From assembly GCF_025143365.1 (NCBI RefSeq), contig NZ_JALXPE010000009.1:15340-79339 (forward strand): a DNA stretch of 64,000 nucleotides, written 5' to 3'. Numbering within the stretch: the stretch's first letter is position 1; every line of letters begins with the position of its first letter. Made by a program: the position numbers and the translations under genes. This DNA is from Microbacterium sp. p3-SID336 (lineage in GTDB: Bacteria; Actinomycetota; Actinomycetes; Actinomycetales; Microbacteriaceae). The notes beneath the pieces were generated by a model. The model saw only the letters and a list, made by a program, of their open reading frames with translations, made no database searches and was not told the DNA's origin. Of the stretch, positions 48,979 to 59,634 are shown in pieces.

Positions 48979-50078
48979 GCGCCCCCACCCCGTCCCCCGC
49001 CCGCGGCACGAACGGCATCTGGCTCGTCGCCGAACGCGAGATCGGTTCCAAGCTGCGCAGCAAGGCGTTCCTGATCTCGACGGGCATCCTGCTGCTGCTC
49101 GCCCTCGGCGGCGTCCTGTTCGGCGGCTTCGCCAGCAAGAGCACCGAGGCCATGCCCGTCGCCGCCACCGCGGAGACCGCGTCCGTCGTGTCCGCGATCC
49201 CCGACGTCGAGGTGACCACCGTCGCCGATCAGGCCGAGGCGGAGGAGCTGATCCGCGCGGACAAGGTCGACGCGGCGGTCCTCCCCGCCAGCGGCACCGA
49301 CGAGCACACCGGCTACACGATCATCGCGCTGGAGGACGCACCGGGCTCGCTCGTCTCGGCGCTGTCGTTGTCTCCCGAGGTCGTGATCCTGGAGCCCGCC
49401 ACCACGAACCCGCTGCTGCGCTACTTCATCGCGATCGCGTTCGGGCTGGTGTTCATGATGGCCGCGGCGACGTTCGGCGGCACGATCGCGCAGAGCGTGG
49501 TCGAGGAGAAGCAGACCCGCGTGGTGGAGGTGCTGCTCTCCGCGATCCCTGCGCGCACGCTGCTGGCCGGCAAGGTGATCGGCAACACGGTCCTCGCGAT
49601 GGGGCAGATCCTCGCCCTGGCGGCGGTCGCCACCGTCGGCCTGATCGTGACCGGGCAGCGCGAGGTGCTGACCACGCTCGGCGCCCCGATCATCTGGTTC
49701 GCGGTGTTCTTCCTGTTCGGCTTCGTCCTGCTGGCGGCGATGTTCGCGGCCGCCGCGTCGATGGTGTCCCGCCAGGAGGACATCGGCTCGACGACCACCC
49801 CGATCACCATGCTGATCATGGCGCCGTACATCCTCGTGATCGTGTTCAACGACAACCCGCTGGTGCTGACGATCATGTCGTACGTGCCGTTCTCGGCCCC
49901 GGTGGGCATGCCCATGCGCCTGTTCGTGGGCGAGGCGCAGTGGTGGGAGCCGCTGCTGAGCCTGGTGATCCTGCTCGCGAGCTGCGTCGCGGCGATCGTC
50001 GTCGGCGCGAAGATCTACGAGAACTCGCTGCTGCGGATGGGCTCGCGCGTGAAGCTGTCGGAGGCGCTGCGCGGCTGA
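48975..50078 (+). CDS. ABC exporter permease (NatB type, ABC-2)
   Basis: A 367-residue membrane protein. One N-terminal segment (AFLISTGILLLLALGGVLFGG) precedes a 150-residue extracytoplasmic domain, then five to six segments. The NatB/ABC-2 motif TIAQSVVEEKQTRVVEVLLSAIPARTLLAGKVIGNT follows at about 172-207 (by position). GTG start at 48975 overlapping the ATPase gene. A repeat element with a 15-base hairpin lies directly downstream and may end the transcript. Confidence 0.9.
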   Translation: MSAPTPSPARGTNGIWLVAEREIGSKLRSKAFLISTGILLLLALGGVLFGGFASKSTEAMPVAATAETASVVSAIPDVEVTTVADQAEAEELIRADKVDAAVLPASGTDEHTGYTIIALEDAPGSLVSALSLSPEVVILEPATTNPLLRYFIAIAFGLVFMMAAATFGGTIAQSVVEEKQTRVVEVLLSAIPARTLLAGKVIGNTVLAMGQILALAAVATVGLIVTGQREVLTTLGAPIIWFAVFFLFGFVLLAAMFAAAASMVSRQEDIGSTTTPITMLIMAPYILVIVFNDNPLVLTIMSYVPFSAPVGMPMRLFVGEAQWWEPLLSLVILLASCVAAIVVGAKIYENSLLRMGSRVKLSEALRG

Positions 50079-50090
50079 CGCCTCGCCCTC

Positions 50091-50178
50091 TGTTCACAAC
50101 TCAGGATGCCGCGGCGGAAACGCCGCGGCATCCTGCGCGTCAGGGGCTCCCCAGGCTTTTTCTCCTGAGTTGTGAACA
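50091..50178. repeat. Palindrome-ended intergenic element, copy 2
   Basis: TGTTCACAACTCAGGA (50091-50106) and TCCTGAGTTGTGAACA (50163-50178) are perfect 16-base inverted ends of an 88-base element. Inside, 50102-50116 pairs with 50121-50135 as a perfect 15-base stem with a GAAA loop; this inner stem shares five bases with the outer left arm, so the two folds compete. The ends match the element at 24044-24130, but the interior does not. It lies between convergent natB and putA. Confidence 0.92.
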
Positions 50179-50207
50179 CCAGGAGGCGCAGCCCGCGCGA
50201 GCCTGCG

Positions 50208-53200
50208 TCAGATGACGCCCTCGGACAGCGAGGTCGGGTTGCCGAAGCGGTGGTTCGTGATGGACACGGCCTGCTCGTGCAGGAACGGCAGGATCTCCAC
50301 CCGACCGGCACCGGTCACCGCGTGCGACCACACGGCCACGTCCGGGCTGCCGTCGAGCGCGGCGAACAGCGCCGAGGCGTCGCCGCCCACGAGCCGCACG
50401 CGCTGCCAGGAGCGGGCGCTCTTGGCGTAGCGCTTCGTCCAGGCCGCGTCGGTCTCCGTCTTCACCGGCACGCCGTGGGCCTTGAGCGCCTTCTCCACGC
50501 GGGAGGGCAGGGCTGCCGCGGACACCGTGAACGGGCTGCCGCTGCGCAGAGCGGCGGCGAGCACACGCACGCCCTCGACGAGCCGGGCGTCCTCGGCGAT
50601 GCGGACGTCGACCGCGACAGAGCGATAGCGGAACACGTTGCGCTCCACGCCCAGGCCCGACTTGTCGCTCACGGCGCCGAACTCGTCGACCCAGGCGCGT
50701 TCGTCCGAGGCGGCGGCGCGGTGCAGCCACTCGATCCCGGCGGGGTCGAGCTCGGCGCCCGCGGCCTCCAGCAGCCCGATGACCGCGGGGGTCACGGCGG
50801 CACCCGGTGCCGCGGCGGGCAGTTCGGCCGCGCGCCACTCTCCCAGGCCGAACAGGTAGTTCGGGCCACCGGCCTTGGCTCCGGCACCCACGGCCGAGCG
50901 CTTCCAGCCGCCGAACGGCTGACGCTGCACGATGGCGCCCGTGATGCCGCGGTTCACGTACAGGTTGCCCGCCTCGACCCGATCCAGCCAGGTCGCGACC
51001 TCGGCGGAGTCGAGCGAGTGCAGACCCGCGGTGAGGCCGTAGTCGACCGCGTTCTGCAGTCGGATCGCCTCGTCGAGGTCCTTCGCGTGCATGATGCCGA
51101 GCACGGGGCCGAAGAACTCGGTCAGGTGGAAGTACGAGCCCTCGCGCACGCCGGTCTTCACGCCAGGGGTCCATTGCTTCCCCTCGTCGTCGAGCTTGCG
51201 GGGCTCGACCAGCCACCGCTCGCCCTTGTCGAGCGTGGTGAGCGCGGTGAGGAGCTTGCCGTTCGCGGGCTCGATGATCGGCCCCATCTGGGTCGCCGGG
51301 TCGTCGGGCAGTCCGACGCGCATCGAGGTCACGGCGTCGACCAGCTGCCGCTCGAACCGCTTCGAGTCCGCGACCGAGCCGACCAGGATCGCGAGCGATG
51401 CGGCGGAGCACTTCTGGCCCGCGTGGCCGAAGGCGCTGCGGGCGACGTCAGCGGCCGCGAGGTCGAGGTCGGCCGAGGGCGTCACGATGATCGCGTTCTT
51501 GCCGCTGGTCTCCGCGAGCAGCGGGAGGTCGGCGCGGAACGAGCGGAACAGCTGCGCGGTCTCGTAGGCGCCGGTGAGGATGACCCTGTCCACCTCGGGG
51601 CTCGCGACCAGACGGGTGCCGAGGTCGCGGGAGGCCAGGTCGACGAGGGCGAGCAGATCGCGCGGCACGCCCGCGGCCCACAGCGCCTCGACCATGACGG
51701 CGCCGCAGCGCTGGGTGAGCTTCGCGGGCTTGATGATGACACCGGAGCCCGACGCGAGACCCGCGAGCACGCCGCCCGCGGGGATCGCGACGGGGAAGTT
51801 CCACGGCGGGGTCACGACCGTGACCTTGGACGGCACGAACTCCGCACCGGACACGGCCTCGAGGTCCTTGGCGCGCTCGGCGTAGTAGTGCGCGAAGTCG
51901 ATGGCCTCGCTCACCTCGGGGTCGGCCTCGGCGATGGTCTTGCCCGCCTCGTGCGCCATGATCTCGATGAGCTGACCGCGGCGCGCGGCGAGCTCGTCGC
52001 CCGCGCGGTGCAGCACTGCGGCGCGCTCGGCCGCCGGCAGGGCCGCCCACCTCTCGGCGGCGGCGGTCGCTGCGGCGAAGACAGCGTCGAGCTGCGCCTC
52101 GGTCTCGATGCGGGCGGCGGCGATCGCGTCGCGGCCGAGCGTGGTCGAGACGGAGCGGCGGAGGATCTCGCGCCCCCACGCGCGGTTGGCGGCGAGCGCG
52201 GGGTCGCTGTCCGGCTCGTTCGCGAAGCCCGCGGTGGTGCCGGCGGGCTGCTCGGCGGCACGGTTCTGCGTGCGGTGCGGGCCGGGCACGCGCTGCGCCT
52301 CGGGCAGCGCGGCGTCGGCGGCGAGCGCGGCGAGGGAGCGCTCGAACCGCTCGCGCTCGCGCGTCAGCAGCGCGGGGTTCGAGGCGAGCTCGAACACGGC
52401 CGACATGAAGTTCTCGGGGCTCGCGTTCTCCTCCAGGCGGCGCACGAGGTAGGCGATGGCCACGTCGAACTCGGCCGGGTTCACGACCGGGGTGTACAGC
52501 AGCAGGCGGCCGACGTCCTTGCGCACGGCCTCCGCCTGTCCTGTCGCCATGCCGAGCAGCATCTCGTACTCGACCGCGTCGGTCACGCCGCGGGCCTTCG
52601 CGAGCAGCCAGGTGTAGGCGATATCGAACAGGTTGTGCCCGGCGACGCCGATCCGCACGGCGTCGAGACGCTCCGGCGTCATCGCCCAGTCGAGCACGCG
52701 CTTGTAGTTCGTGTCGGAGTCCTGCTTGGTGCCGTAGGTCGCGAGCGGCCACCCGTGCACGGTCGCGTCGACCTCCTCCATCGCGAGGTTGGCGCCCTTC
52801 ACGACGCGCACCTTGATGGGAGCACCGCCCTTCGCGCGGCGCGCGGCCGCCCACTCCTGCAGGTGCTGCATGGCTCCGAGTGCATCCGGCAGGTAGGCCT
52901 GCAGCACGATGCCCGCCTCGAGCTTCTCCAGGCCGGGCTGGTCGAGGATGCTCGTGAACGCCGCGATCGTCAGGTCGAGGTCGCGGTACTCCTCCATGTC
53001 GAGGTTGATGAACTTCGCCTTGCCCTTGGCCTCGGCCTTCGCGGCGAGCTCGTACAGCGGGGTGAGCTTCTCCACCACGTCGGCGACGGCCTCGTCGAAC
53101 GACCACATAGACAGCTGGCTCACGACGCTCGACACCTTGATGGACACGTAGTCCACGTCGGGACGGGCGAGGAAGTCGTAGGTGCCCTGCAGGCGCCGCC

Positions 53201-53669
53201 CGGCCTCGCGCTCGCCCAGCACGGCCTCGCCGAGCAGGTTCAGGTTCAGGCGGTTGCCGCTCTTGCGGAGCTTCGCGATCGCGGGGCCGAGCTTCGACGG
53301 GGTCGCGTCGAGCACGAGGTGGCCGACCATGGCCCGCAGCACACGACGGGAGATCGGCACCACGACGCCGGGGAGCTTGGGCGCCCAGAAGCCGCCGGCC
53401 TTGATCGCGGCGCGCAGGTATCCGGGCAGCAGCGTGGGGGTGATGTCGGACAGCTCGGCGAGCTTGCGGCCGGCGACGCGGAGGTCCTCCGGGCGCATCA
53501 CGCCGTCGACGAAGCCGACCGTGAAGTCCAGCCCGTTGGGGTCCTTCAGCACCTCGGACAGCCGCTGCGCCGCGGGCTCCACGGGGTGCGTCTCGCTCTC
53601 GGCCAGCCAGCGCTGCACGAGCGCGGCGACCTCTTCCGTGCGGGGCGTGGTGTCGTCGATGACGTTCAT
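50208..53669 (-). CDS. putA: Bifunctional proline dehydrogenase/glutamate-semialdehyde dehydrogenase
   Basis: A 1153-residue enzyme converting proline to glutamate in two steps. The FAD-dependent proline dehydrogenase barrel is at about 80-420 (VKVSSVVSQLS; GVAGHNLFDIAYTWLL; YTPVVNPAEFDVAIAYLVRRLEEN by position). The aldehyde dehydrogenase is at about 500-980, with VTPPWNFPVAIPAGG, LAETSGKNAIIVTP and catalytic Cys near residue 752 in FGHAGQKCSAAS. No N-terminal DNA-binding domain, so control must be external; the divergent LysR gene is the natural candidate. The C-terminal 170 residues are of PutA-associated type. Start ATG 53669 with GAAGG upstream. Confidence 0.95.
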   Translation of the reverse strand: MNVIDDTTPRTEEVAALVQRWLAESETHPVEPAAQRLSEVLKDPNGLDFTVGFVDGVMRPEDLRVAGRKLAELSDITPTLLPGYLRAAIKAGGFWAPKLPGVVVPISRRVLRAMVGHLVLDATPSKLGPAIAKLRKSGNRLNLNLLGEAVLGEREAGRRLQGTYDFLARPDVDYVSIKVSSVVSQLSMWSFDEAVADVVEKLTPLYELAAKAEAKGKAKFINLDMEEYRDLDLTIAAFTSILDQPGLEKLEAGIVLQAYLPDALGAMQHLQEWAAARRAKGGAPIKVRVVKGANLAMEEVDATVHGWPLATYGTKQDSDTNYKRVLDWAMTPERLDAVRIGVAGHNLFDIAYTWLLAKARGVTDAVEYEMLLGMATGQAEAVRKDVGRLLLYTPVVNPAEFDVAIAYLVRRLEENASPENFMSAVFELASNPALLTRERERFERSLAALAADAALPEAQRVPGPHRTQNRAAEQPAGTTAGFANEPDSDPALAANRAWGREILRRSVSTTLGRDAIAAARIETEAQLDAVFAAATAAAERWAALPAAERAAVLHRAGDELAARRGQLIEIMAHEAGKTIAEADPEVSEAIDFAHYYAERAKDLEAVSGAEFVPSKVTVVTPPWNFPVAIPAGGVLAGLASGSGVIIKPAKLTQRCGAVMVEALWAAGVPRDLLALVDLASRDLGTRLVASPEVDRVILTGAYETAQLFRSFRADLPLLAETSGKNAIIVTPSADLDLAAADVARSAFGHAGQKCSAASLAILVGSVADSKRFERQLVDAVTSMRVGLPDDPATQMGPIIEPANGKLLTALTTLDKGERWLVEPRKLDDEGKQWTPGVKTGVREGSYFHLTEFFGPVLGIMHAKDLDEAIRLQNAVDYGLTAGLHSLDSAEVATWLDRVEAGNLYVNRGITGAIVQRQPFGGWKRSAVGAGAKAGGPNYLFGLGEWRAAELPAAAPGAAVTPAVIGLLEAAGAELDPAGIEWLHRAAASDERAWVDEFGAVSDKSGLGVERNVFRYRSVAVDVRIAEDARLVEGVRVLAAALRSGSPFTVSAAALPSRVEKALKAHGVPVKTETDAAWTKRYAKSARSWQRVRLVGGDASALFAALDGSPDVAVWSHAVTGAGRVEILPFLHEQAVSITNHRFGNPTSLSEGVI

Positions 53670-53715
53670 GGGCGCAGTACCTTCCTCGGCGGCGCACACA
53701 CTCGGGTGACATGTG

Positions 53716-53737
53716 CGGCTGGATCATTGTCCAGCCG
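53716..53737. promoter_or_regulatory. Dyad operator candidate between putA and its LysR gene
   Basis: CGGCTGGA (53716-53723), TCATTG, TCCAGCCG (53730-53737) is a perfect 8-base dyad with a 6-base centre, placed 46 bases from the putA start and 72 from the LysR start. A TAGGCT -10-like box follows at 53742-53747 for the plus strand. Confidence 0.55.
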
Positions 53738-53809
53738 GTCGCTAGGCTCCGTCTATCAACCGATTCGAGTGGATTCTGTTCACTCTCCCTGAACGAACCG
53801 GAGCGCCCC

Positions 53810-54718
53810 GTGCTCGACGTGAACCGCCTGCGTCTGCTGGTCGAGCTCTCCCGCCGCGGCACGCTGTCGGCCGTGGCCGACGCCCTCTCCTACAGCAAGG
53901 CCTCGGTGTCGCAGCAGCTCGCCGCTCTGGAGCGCGACGTCGGGGTGCCGCTCCTCCGGCGGGTCGGCCGCGGCGTGCAGTTCACGCCGCAGGGGAACGT
54001 GCTGGTCGCCGAGGCCATCGGCATCCTCGATCAACTCGAGCACGCACAGGTCGCCGTCGCGGAGTCCCTCACCGAGGTCACCGGCACCGTGCGGCTCGCG
54101 GTCTTCCAGTCCACGGCGCACTCCCTCCTTCCGCGGGCGCTCGCGGCGCTGGGCGAGCGGCACCCGGCACTGCGCGTGGAGGTCGTCGAGCGCGACCCCG
54201 AGAGCGGACTGGTCGGGGTGTCCAGCCGCGACTACGACCTCATCCTCGCGGAGCAGTACCCGGGGCATACCCGCCCCATCCACGCGGACCTCGACCGCGT
54301 GGTGCTCGCGCACGACGCGATCGCCCTCGCCCGCCGCCCCGGCAGCGTCGCGCATGCCGATGCGGTGGCCGCACTGTGGTCGACCCGTGCGGAGCCCTGG
54401 GTGCTCGAACCGGCCGGCACCGCCTCCCGCGCCTGGGTGGAGCAGCTGTGCCGCACCGCCGGGTTCGAGCCCGATGTGCGCTTCGAGCTCGCCGACCTCA
54501 CCGCGCACGTCCGCCTCATCCACGCCGGACTCGCGGTGGGCCTGCTGCCCGAGCTCGTGTGGGCGGGCGACACCCCCACGGTCGACCTCGCCCCTCTGCC
54601 GCACGAGCCCCGCCGCGAGATCTTCTCCTCCGCCCGCCGGGTCTCCGCCGACGCCCCGTCCATCCGTGCGGTGCGGGCGGCCCTCGCCGACGCGGCCTCC
54701 CGCAATCTCCTCGACTGA
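53810..54718 (+). CDS. LysR-family regulator, probable putA controller
   Basis: A 302-residue regulator: HTH at residues 2-60 (LLVELSRRGTLSAVADALSYSKASVSQQLAALERDVG, by position) and a LysR substrate-binding domain from about 88 (VRLAVFQSTAHSLLPRALAAL). The GTG at 53810 fits the family start, with GGAG 7 bases upstream; the frame is open back to 53711 but that part has no LysR similarity. Divergent from putA, so proline or a product is the likely ligand, an inference from position. Confidence 0.9.
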   Translation: MLDVNRLRLLVELSRRGTLSAVADALSYSKASVSQQLAALERDVGVPLLRRVGRGVQFTPQGNVLVAEAIGILDQLEHAQVAVAESLTEVTGTVRLAVFQSTAHSLLPRALAALGERHPALRVEVVERDPESGLVGVSSRDYDLILAEQYPGHTRPIHADLDRVVLAHDAIALARRPGSVAHADAVAALWSTRAEPWVLEPAGTASRAWVEQLCRTAGFEPDVRFELADLTAHVRLIHAGLAVGLLPELVWAGDTPTVDLAPLPHEPRREIFSSARRVSADAPSIRAVRAALADAASRNLLD

Positions 54719-54778
54719 TCCGGAGGGTCATCCGCGAGGAGGACGCGGCGCCGGGAGCCACGGGCTATCCTCGGCAAG

Positions 54779-56266
54779 ATGCCGCTCTTCCCTCCCCGCC
54801 TTCCGGCCGCCCGGCATCTCGCCCTGACCTGGGGCATCTCCGACCAGTACGGGGGCATGACCAGCGCGATGCTGCGGCGCTCACGCTCGTTCCGCCGCAT
54901 CGGCGGGGTCGACGTCGACATCCTCACGCTGGACGACGGCCCCGACTACCCCGGGCTGGAGGCGCGACTGCGCGCGAGCGGCGAGCTCATCGACGGGCTG
55001 CGGATCCGCAACCTGTGGGATGAGCTGCGCGACCGCGACCCCGCGCCACGCGGCACCATCCCCACGCCGCCCAGCCTGCTCCAGCCGGAGGACGGGGACG
55101 CGGTGAGGGAGCACGACGGAGTGGTGCTGAGCCGCTCACGCCGCGACGACGAGGGCCGCCTGCAGGTCGACCGGTTCCGCCGCGACGGCTCGCTGCTGGC
55201 CACGGAGAGGGAGGGTGCCGAGCGGCGCGTCCTCGTCTACGGCGCCGACGGCACACCGCTCCGCTCCTGGCGCAGCAGCTGGGGACTGTACCGCTGGTGG
55301 TTCGACCGGGTCACCGCCGGCCGCATGACCTTCCTCCTGGTGGACTCCAAGACGGCGGCCCGCTGCGTCGCCGGCTACCGCCGGGACCACGTGACCACCG
55401 TGCACATCGTGCACGCCTCGCATCGGCTGGGCGGACGGCCGCAGACCCTGCGTGCCTCGCGGGAATCGGTGCTGCGGCGCGCGGGAGACTTCGACGAGAT
55501 CGTGGTGCTGACCGAGCGGCAGCGCGCCGACCTCCTGCAGGACCTGGCCGCGGTCGACGTGCACCCGCGGGTGCGGGCGATCCCGAACGAAGTGCCGCTG
55601 CCCGCGAGCACTCCGAGTGCTCGGCCCGCCGCACGCGGGGTCGTGGTGGGGTCGCTCGACCCGCGCAAGCGCGTGGATCACGCGATCGACGCAGTCGCGA
55701 AGGCGCATGCGGTCGACCCCGCCATCCAGGTCGACATCATCGGCGAGGGGCCCCGCCACGCGCAGCTCGCCGAGCGGGTCCGACGCCTGGACGCGGAGGA
55801 GTGGATCCGCCTGCGCGGCTTCGACCCCGACGCGAAGGCCGCGTTCGCCACGGCGGGCTTCAGCCTGCTCACCTCGACCTCCGAGGGGCTGCCACTCGTG
55901 CTCGTGGAGAGCATGGCCGCCGGATGCATCCCGCTCGCCTACGACATCCGGTACGGCCCCGCCGACATGATCCGCGACGGGGTGGACGGGTTCCTGATCC
56001 CGGAGGGCGACGTGGAGGCGCTCGCGCAGCGCATCGCGATGCTGGCAGCGCTGCCGCCCGCTCGGCTCGAGCGCATGCGTCGGAAGGCGCGCGCCAAGGC
56101 CGCGGGGTTCTCCGATCGTGCTGTCACCCGCCGGTGGGCGCGCGAGCTCAGGGCCGCATACGACGCGAAGCTCCTGGCCGCCGCTGAGGATCAGCCGCGG
56201 AGCGTCCGGTTCCGTCGGCTCGCGGGCGTCGTGCGGCGCCGCGTGCGCTGGGCGCTCGGCCGCTGA
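54779..56266 (+). CDS. Family 4-type glycosyltransferase (TagE/GtfA-like)
   Basis: A 495-residue GT-B enzyme. The N-terminal half (LALTWGISDQYGGMTSAMLRRSRSF) resembles poly(glycerol-phosphate) alpha-glucosyltransferases, and the C-terminal half carries the family 1/4 donor site: VGSLDPRKRVDHAIDAV, IIGEGPRHAQL, IRLRGFDPDAKAAF and STSEGLPLVLVESMAAGCIPLAYDI (by position, with the ESMAAGC acidic motif). It probably decorates a cell-envelope polymer. No partner genes adjoin it. -10 TATCCT (54766-54771) is 7 bases before the ATG. Confidence 0.87.
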   Translation: MPLFPPRLPAARHLALTWGISDQYGGMTSAMLRRSRSFRRIGGVDVDILTLDDGPDYPGLEARLRASGELIDGLRIRNLWDELRDRDPAPRGTIPTPPSLLQPEDGDAVREHDGVVLSRSRRDDEGRLQVDRFRRDGSLLATEREGAERRVLVYGADGTPLRSWRSSWGLYRWWFDRVTAGRMTFLLVDSKTAARCVAGYRRDHVTTVHIVHASHRLGGRPQTLRASRESVLRRAGDFDEIVVLTERQRADLLQDLAAVDVHPRVRAIPNEVPLPASTPSARPAARGVVVGSLDPRKRVDHAIDAVAKAHAVDPAIQVDIIGEGPRHAQLAERVRRLDAEEWIRLRGFDPDAKAAFATAGFSLLTSTSEGLPLVLVESMAAGCIPLAYDIRYGPADMIRDGVDGFLIPEGDVEALAQRIAMLAALPPARLERMRRKARAKAAGFSDRAVTRRWARELRAAYDAKLLAAAEDQPRSVRFRRLAGVVRRRVRWALGR

Positions 56267-56286
56267 CGACGGCGGCCGATCCCGCT

Positions 56287-56317
56287 CGCACGTGCGGGAA
56301 TATGCATTCGCATGCAT
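56287..56317. promoter_or_regulatory. Palindromes upstream of the nitroreductase gene
   Basis: CGCACGTGCG (56287-56296) is a perfect 10-base palindrome. ATGCAT (56302-56307), TCGC, ATGCAT (56312-56317) is a two-half-site dyad of the size bound by MarR-type repressors. They lie 66-96 bases before the GTG at 56383. Confidence 0.45.
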
Positions 56318-56382
56318 CGGTTGGGGTGGGGTGTACCCGGACGACGGAGTCCGATCCATCCCACCGTCCGAAAGGCACTTCC

Positions 56383-56970
56383 GTGAGCACTCCCGTCATC
56401 GACCGCACCGCACCGACCGAGCACCCCGTCCTGGACGTCCTCGCCGGCCGCTGGAGCCCCCGCGCCTACGATGCGCAGAACGCGATCGACGAGGCCAAGC
56501 TCGCCACCGCCCTCGAGGCCGCGCGCTGGAGCCCCTCCGCCAACAACACCCAGCCGTGGCGCTTCATCGTCGCCCGCCGCGGCACGGCCCTGCACGCGCA
56601 GGTCGTCGACGCACTCCTCGGTTTCAACCAGGCCTGGGCCGGCAACGCCGCCGCGCTCATCGTCGCCGTGGCCGAGACCGCCACTGCCGACGGCACCCCC
56701 CTCACCCACGCGCTGTACGACCTCGGCCAGGCCGTCGCGCACTTCTCCGTCCAGGCTCACCACGACGGCCTCGCCGTGCACCAGATGAGCGGCTTCGACC
56801 CCGAGGCCGTGCGCGAGTTCGCCGACCTGGAAGAGCGCTTCGCCCCCACCACGGTGCTCGCGGTGGGCGAGTTCGGCGACATCGCCTCGCTCCCCGAGGT
56901 GCTGCAGGAGCGCGAGGTCGCCCCGCGAGTCCGCCGCCCGATCGACGAGACCGTCGTCCTCAGCGCCTGA
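56383..56970 (+). CDS. Nitroreductase-family flavoprotein
   Basis: A 195-residue FMN-binding NAD(P)H oxidoreductase. RWSPRAYDAQNAIDEAKL followed by AARWSPSANNTQPWRFIVARR is the N-terminal FMN-site signature, and GQAVAHFSVQAHHDGLAVHQM and LAVGEFGDIASLP follow in family order. Physiological substrate unknown. Start is the GTG at 56383 with GAAAGG upstream; the longer frame has no similarity. Followed by a strong terminator. Confidence 0.92.
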   Translation: MSTPVIDRTAPTEHPVLDVLAGRWSPRAYDAQNAIDEAKLATALEAARWSPSANNTQPWRFIVARRGTALHAQVVDALLGFNQAWAGNAAALIVAVAETATADGTPLTHALYDLGQAVAHFSVQAHHDGLAVHQMSGFDPEAVREFADLEERFAPTTVLAVGEFGDIASLPEVLQEREVAPRVRRPIDETVVLSA

Positions 56971-56985
56971 TCCGCCCGCACACGT

Positions 56986-57020
56986 CGAAGGCCCGGAGGC
57001 ATCGCGCCTCCGGGCCTTCG
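56986..57020 (+). terminator. Strong hairpin terminator after the nitroreductase gene
   Basis: CGAAGGCCCGGAGGC (56986-57000) and GCCTCCGGGCCTTCG (57006-57020) form a perfect 15-base stem with loop ATCGC, 16 bases after the stop. Confidence 0.92.
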
Positions 57021-57077
57021 CGCATCTCCCCGCACATCCTTCATCCACCCGACCCGGACGGAACCCACCCGACGGAA

Positions 57078-57263
57078 GGAGAACTCACGAATCGAAGGAC
57101 CCCACAGAGGAATCCATCCTTCACCTCGCGAGATCTCCTTCACCTCGTGCGCCGGACCGACCCCGAAGCCACCCCACCCGAACGGACGGAGAACTCACGA
57201 CTCGAAGGAGCCCACAGAGGCATCCATCCTTCGAGTCGCGAGATCTCCTTCAACTCGCGAGTT
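57078..57263. repeat. Tandem pair of palindromic 63-base elements
   Basis: Two copies, 57078-57140 and 57188-57250, are nearly identical (GGAGAACTCACGA[A/C]TCGAAGGA at the left end, CGCGAGATCTCCTT at the right) and start 110 bases apart. In copy 2 the two ends pair over 22 bases with three mismatches. A 12-base perfect palindrome AACTCGCGAGTT (57252-57263) follows. With the terminator they fill the 324-base gap 56971-57294; no gene is visible. Confidence 0.9.
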
Positions 57264-57294
57264 CTCCTTCATGCGGTGCGGCCGAGGAGCCGGA

Positions 57295-59514
<2,220 letters not shown>

Positions 59515-59580
59515 GCGCTCCTCCTGGAGATGCTCCTTCTGGTCGTCTCCCCACGACCGAAGTCCGGCCGGGGGATCAAA

Positions 59581-59601
59581 GTTGAGTTGAGGTGACTCAA
59601 G
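59581..59601 (-). promoter_or_regulatory. HAIR operator (HspR site) and promoter of clpB
   Basis: GTTGAGT (59581-59587), TGAGGTG, ACTCAAG (59595-59601) matches the HAIR consensus CTTGAGT-N7-ACTCAAG with one base different. On the minus strand the overlapping TAAACT (59600-59605) is a good -10, so bound HspR would block it. hspR itself is not in the window. Confidence 0.88.
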
Positions 59602-59634
59602 TTTACCATTTCCCGGGTGCCGGCTCCAGCCCCG

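Noticed and set aside
46823..50078. Aromatic acid degradation cluster around the BenE-like gene
   Set aside because: No ring-cleaving or CoA-ligase genes are present; neighbours are a methyltransferase and an ABC exporter.
53711..53809. Longer start for the LysR-type regulator
   Set aside because: The extra 33 residues have no similarity to LysR proteins and would cover the divergent promoter and dyad; GTG 53810 has a ribosome-binding site.
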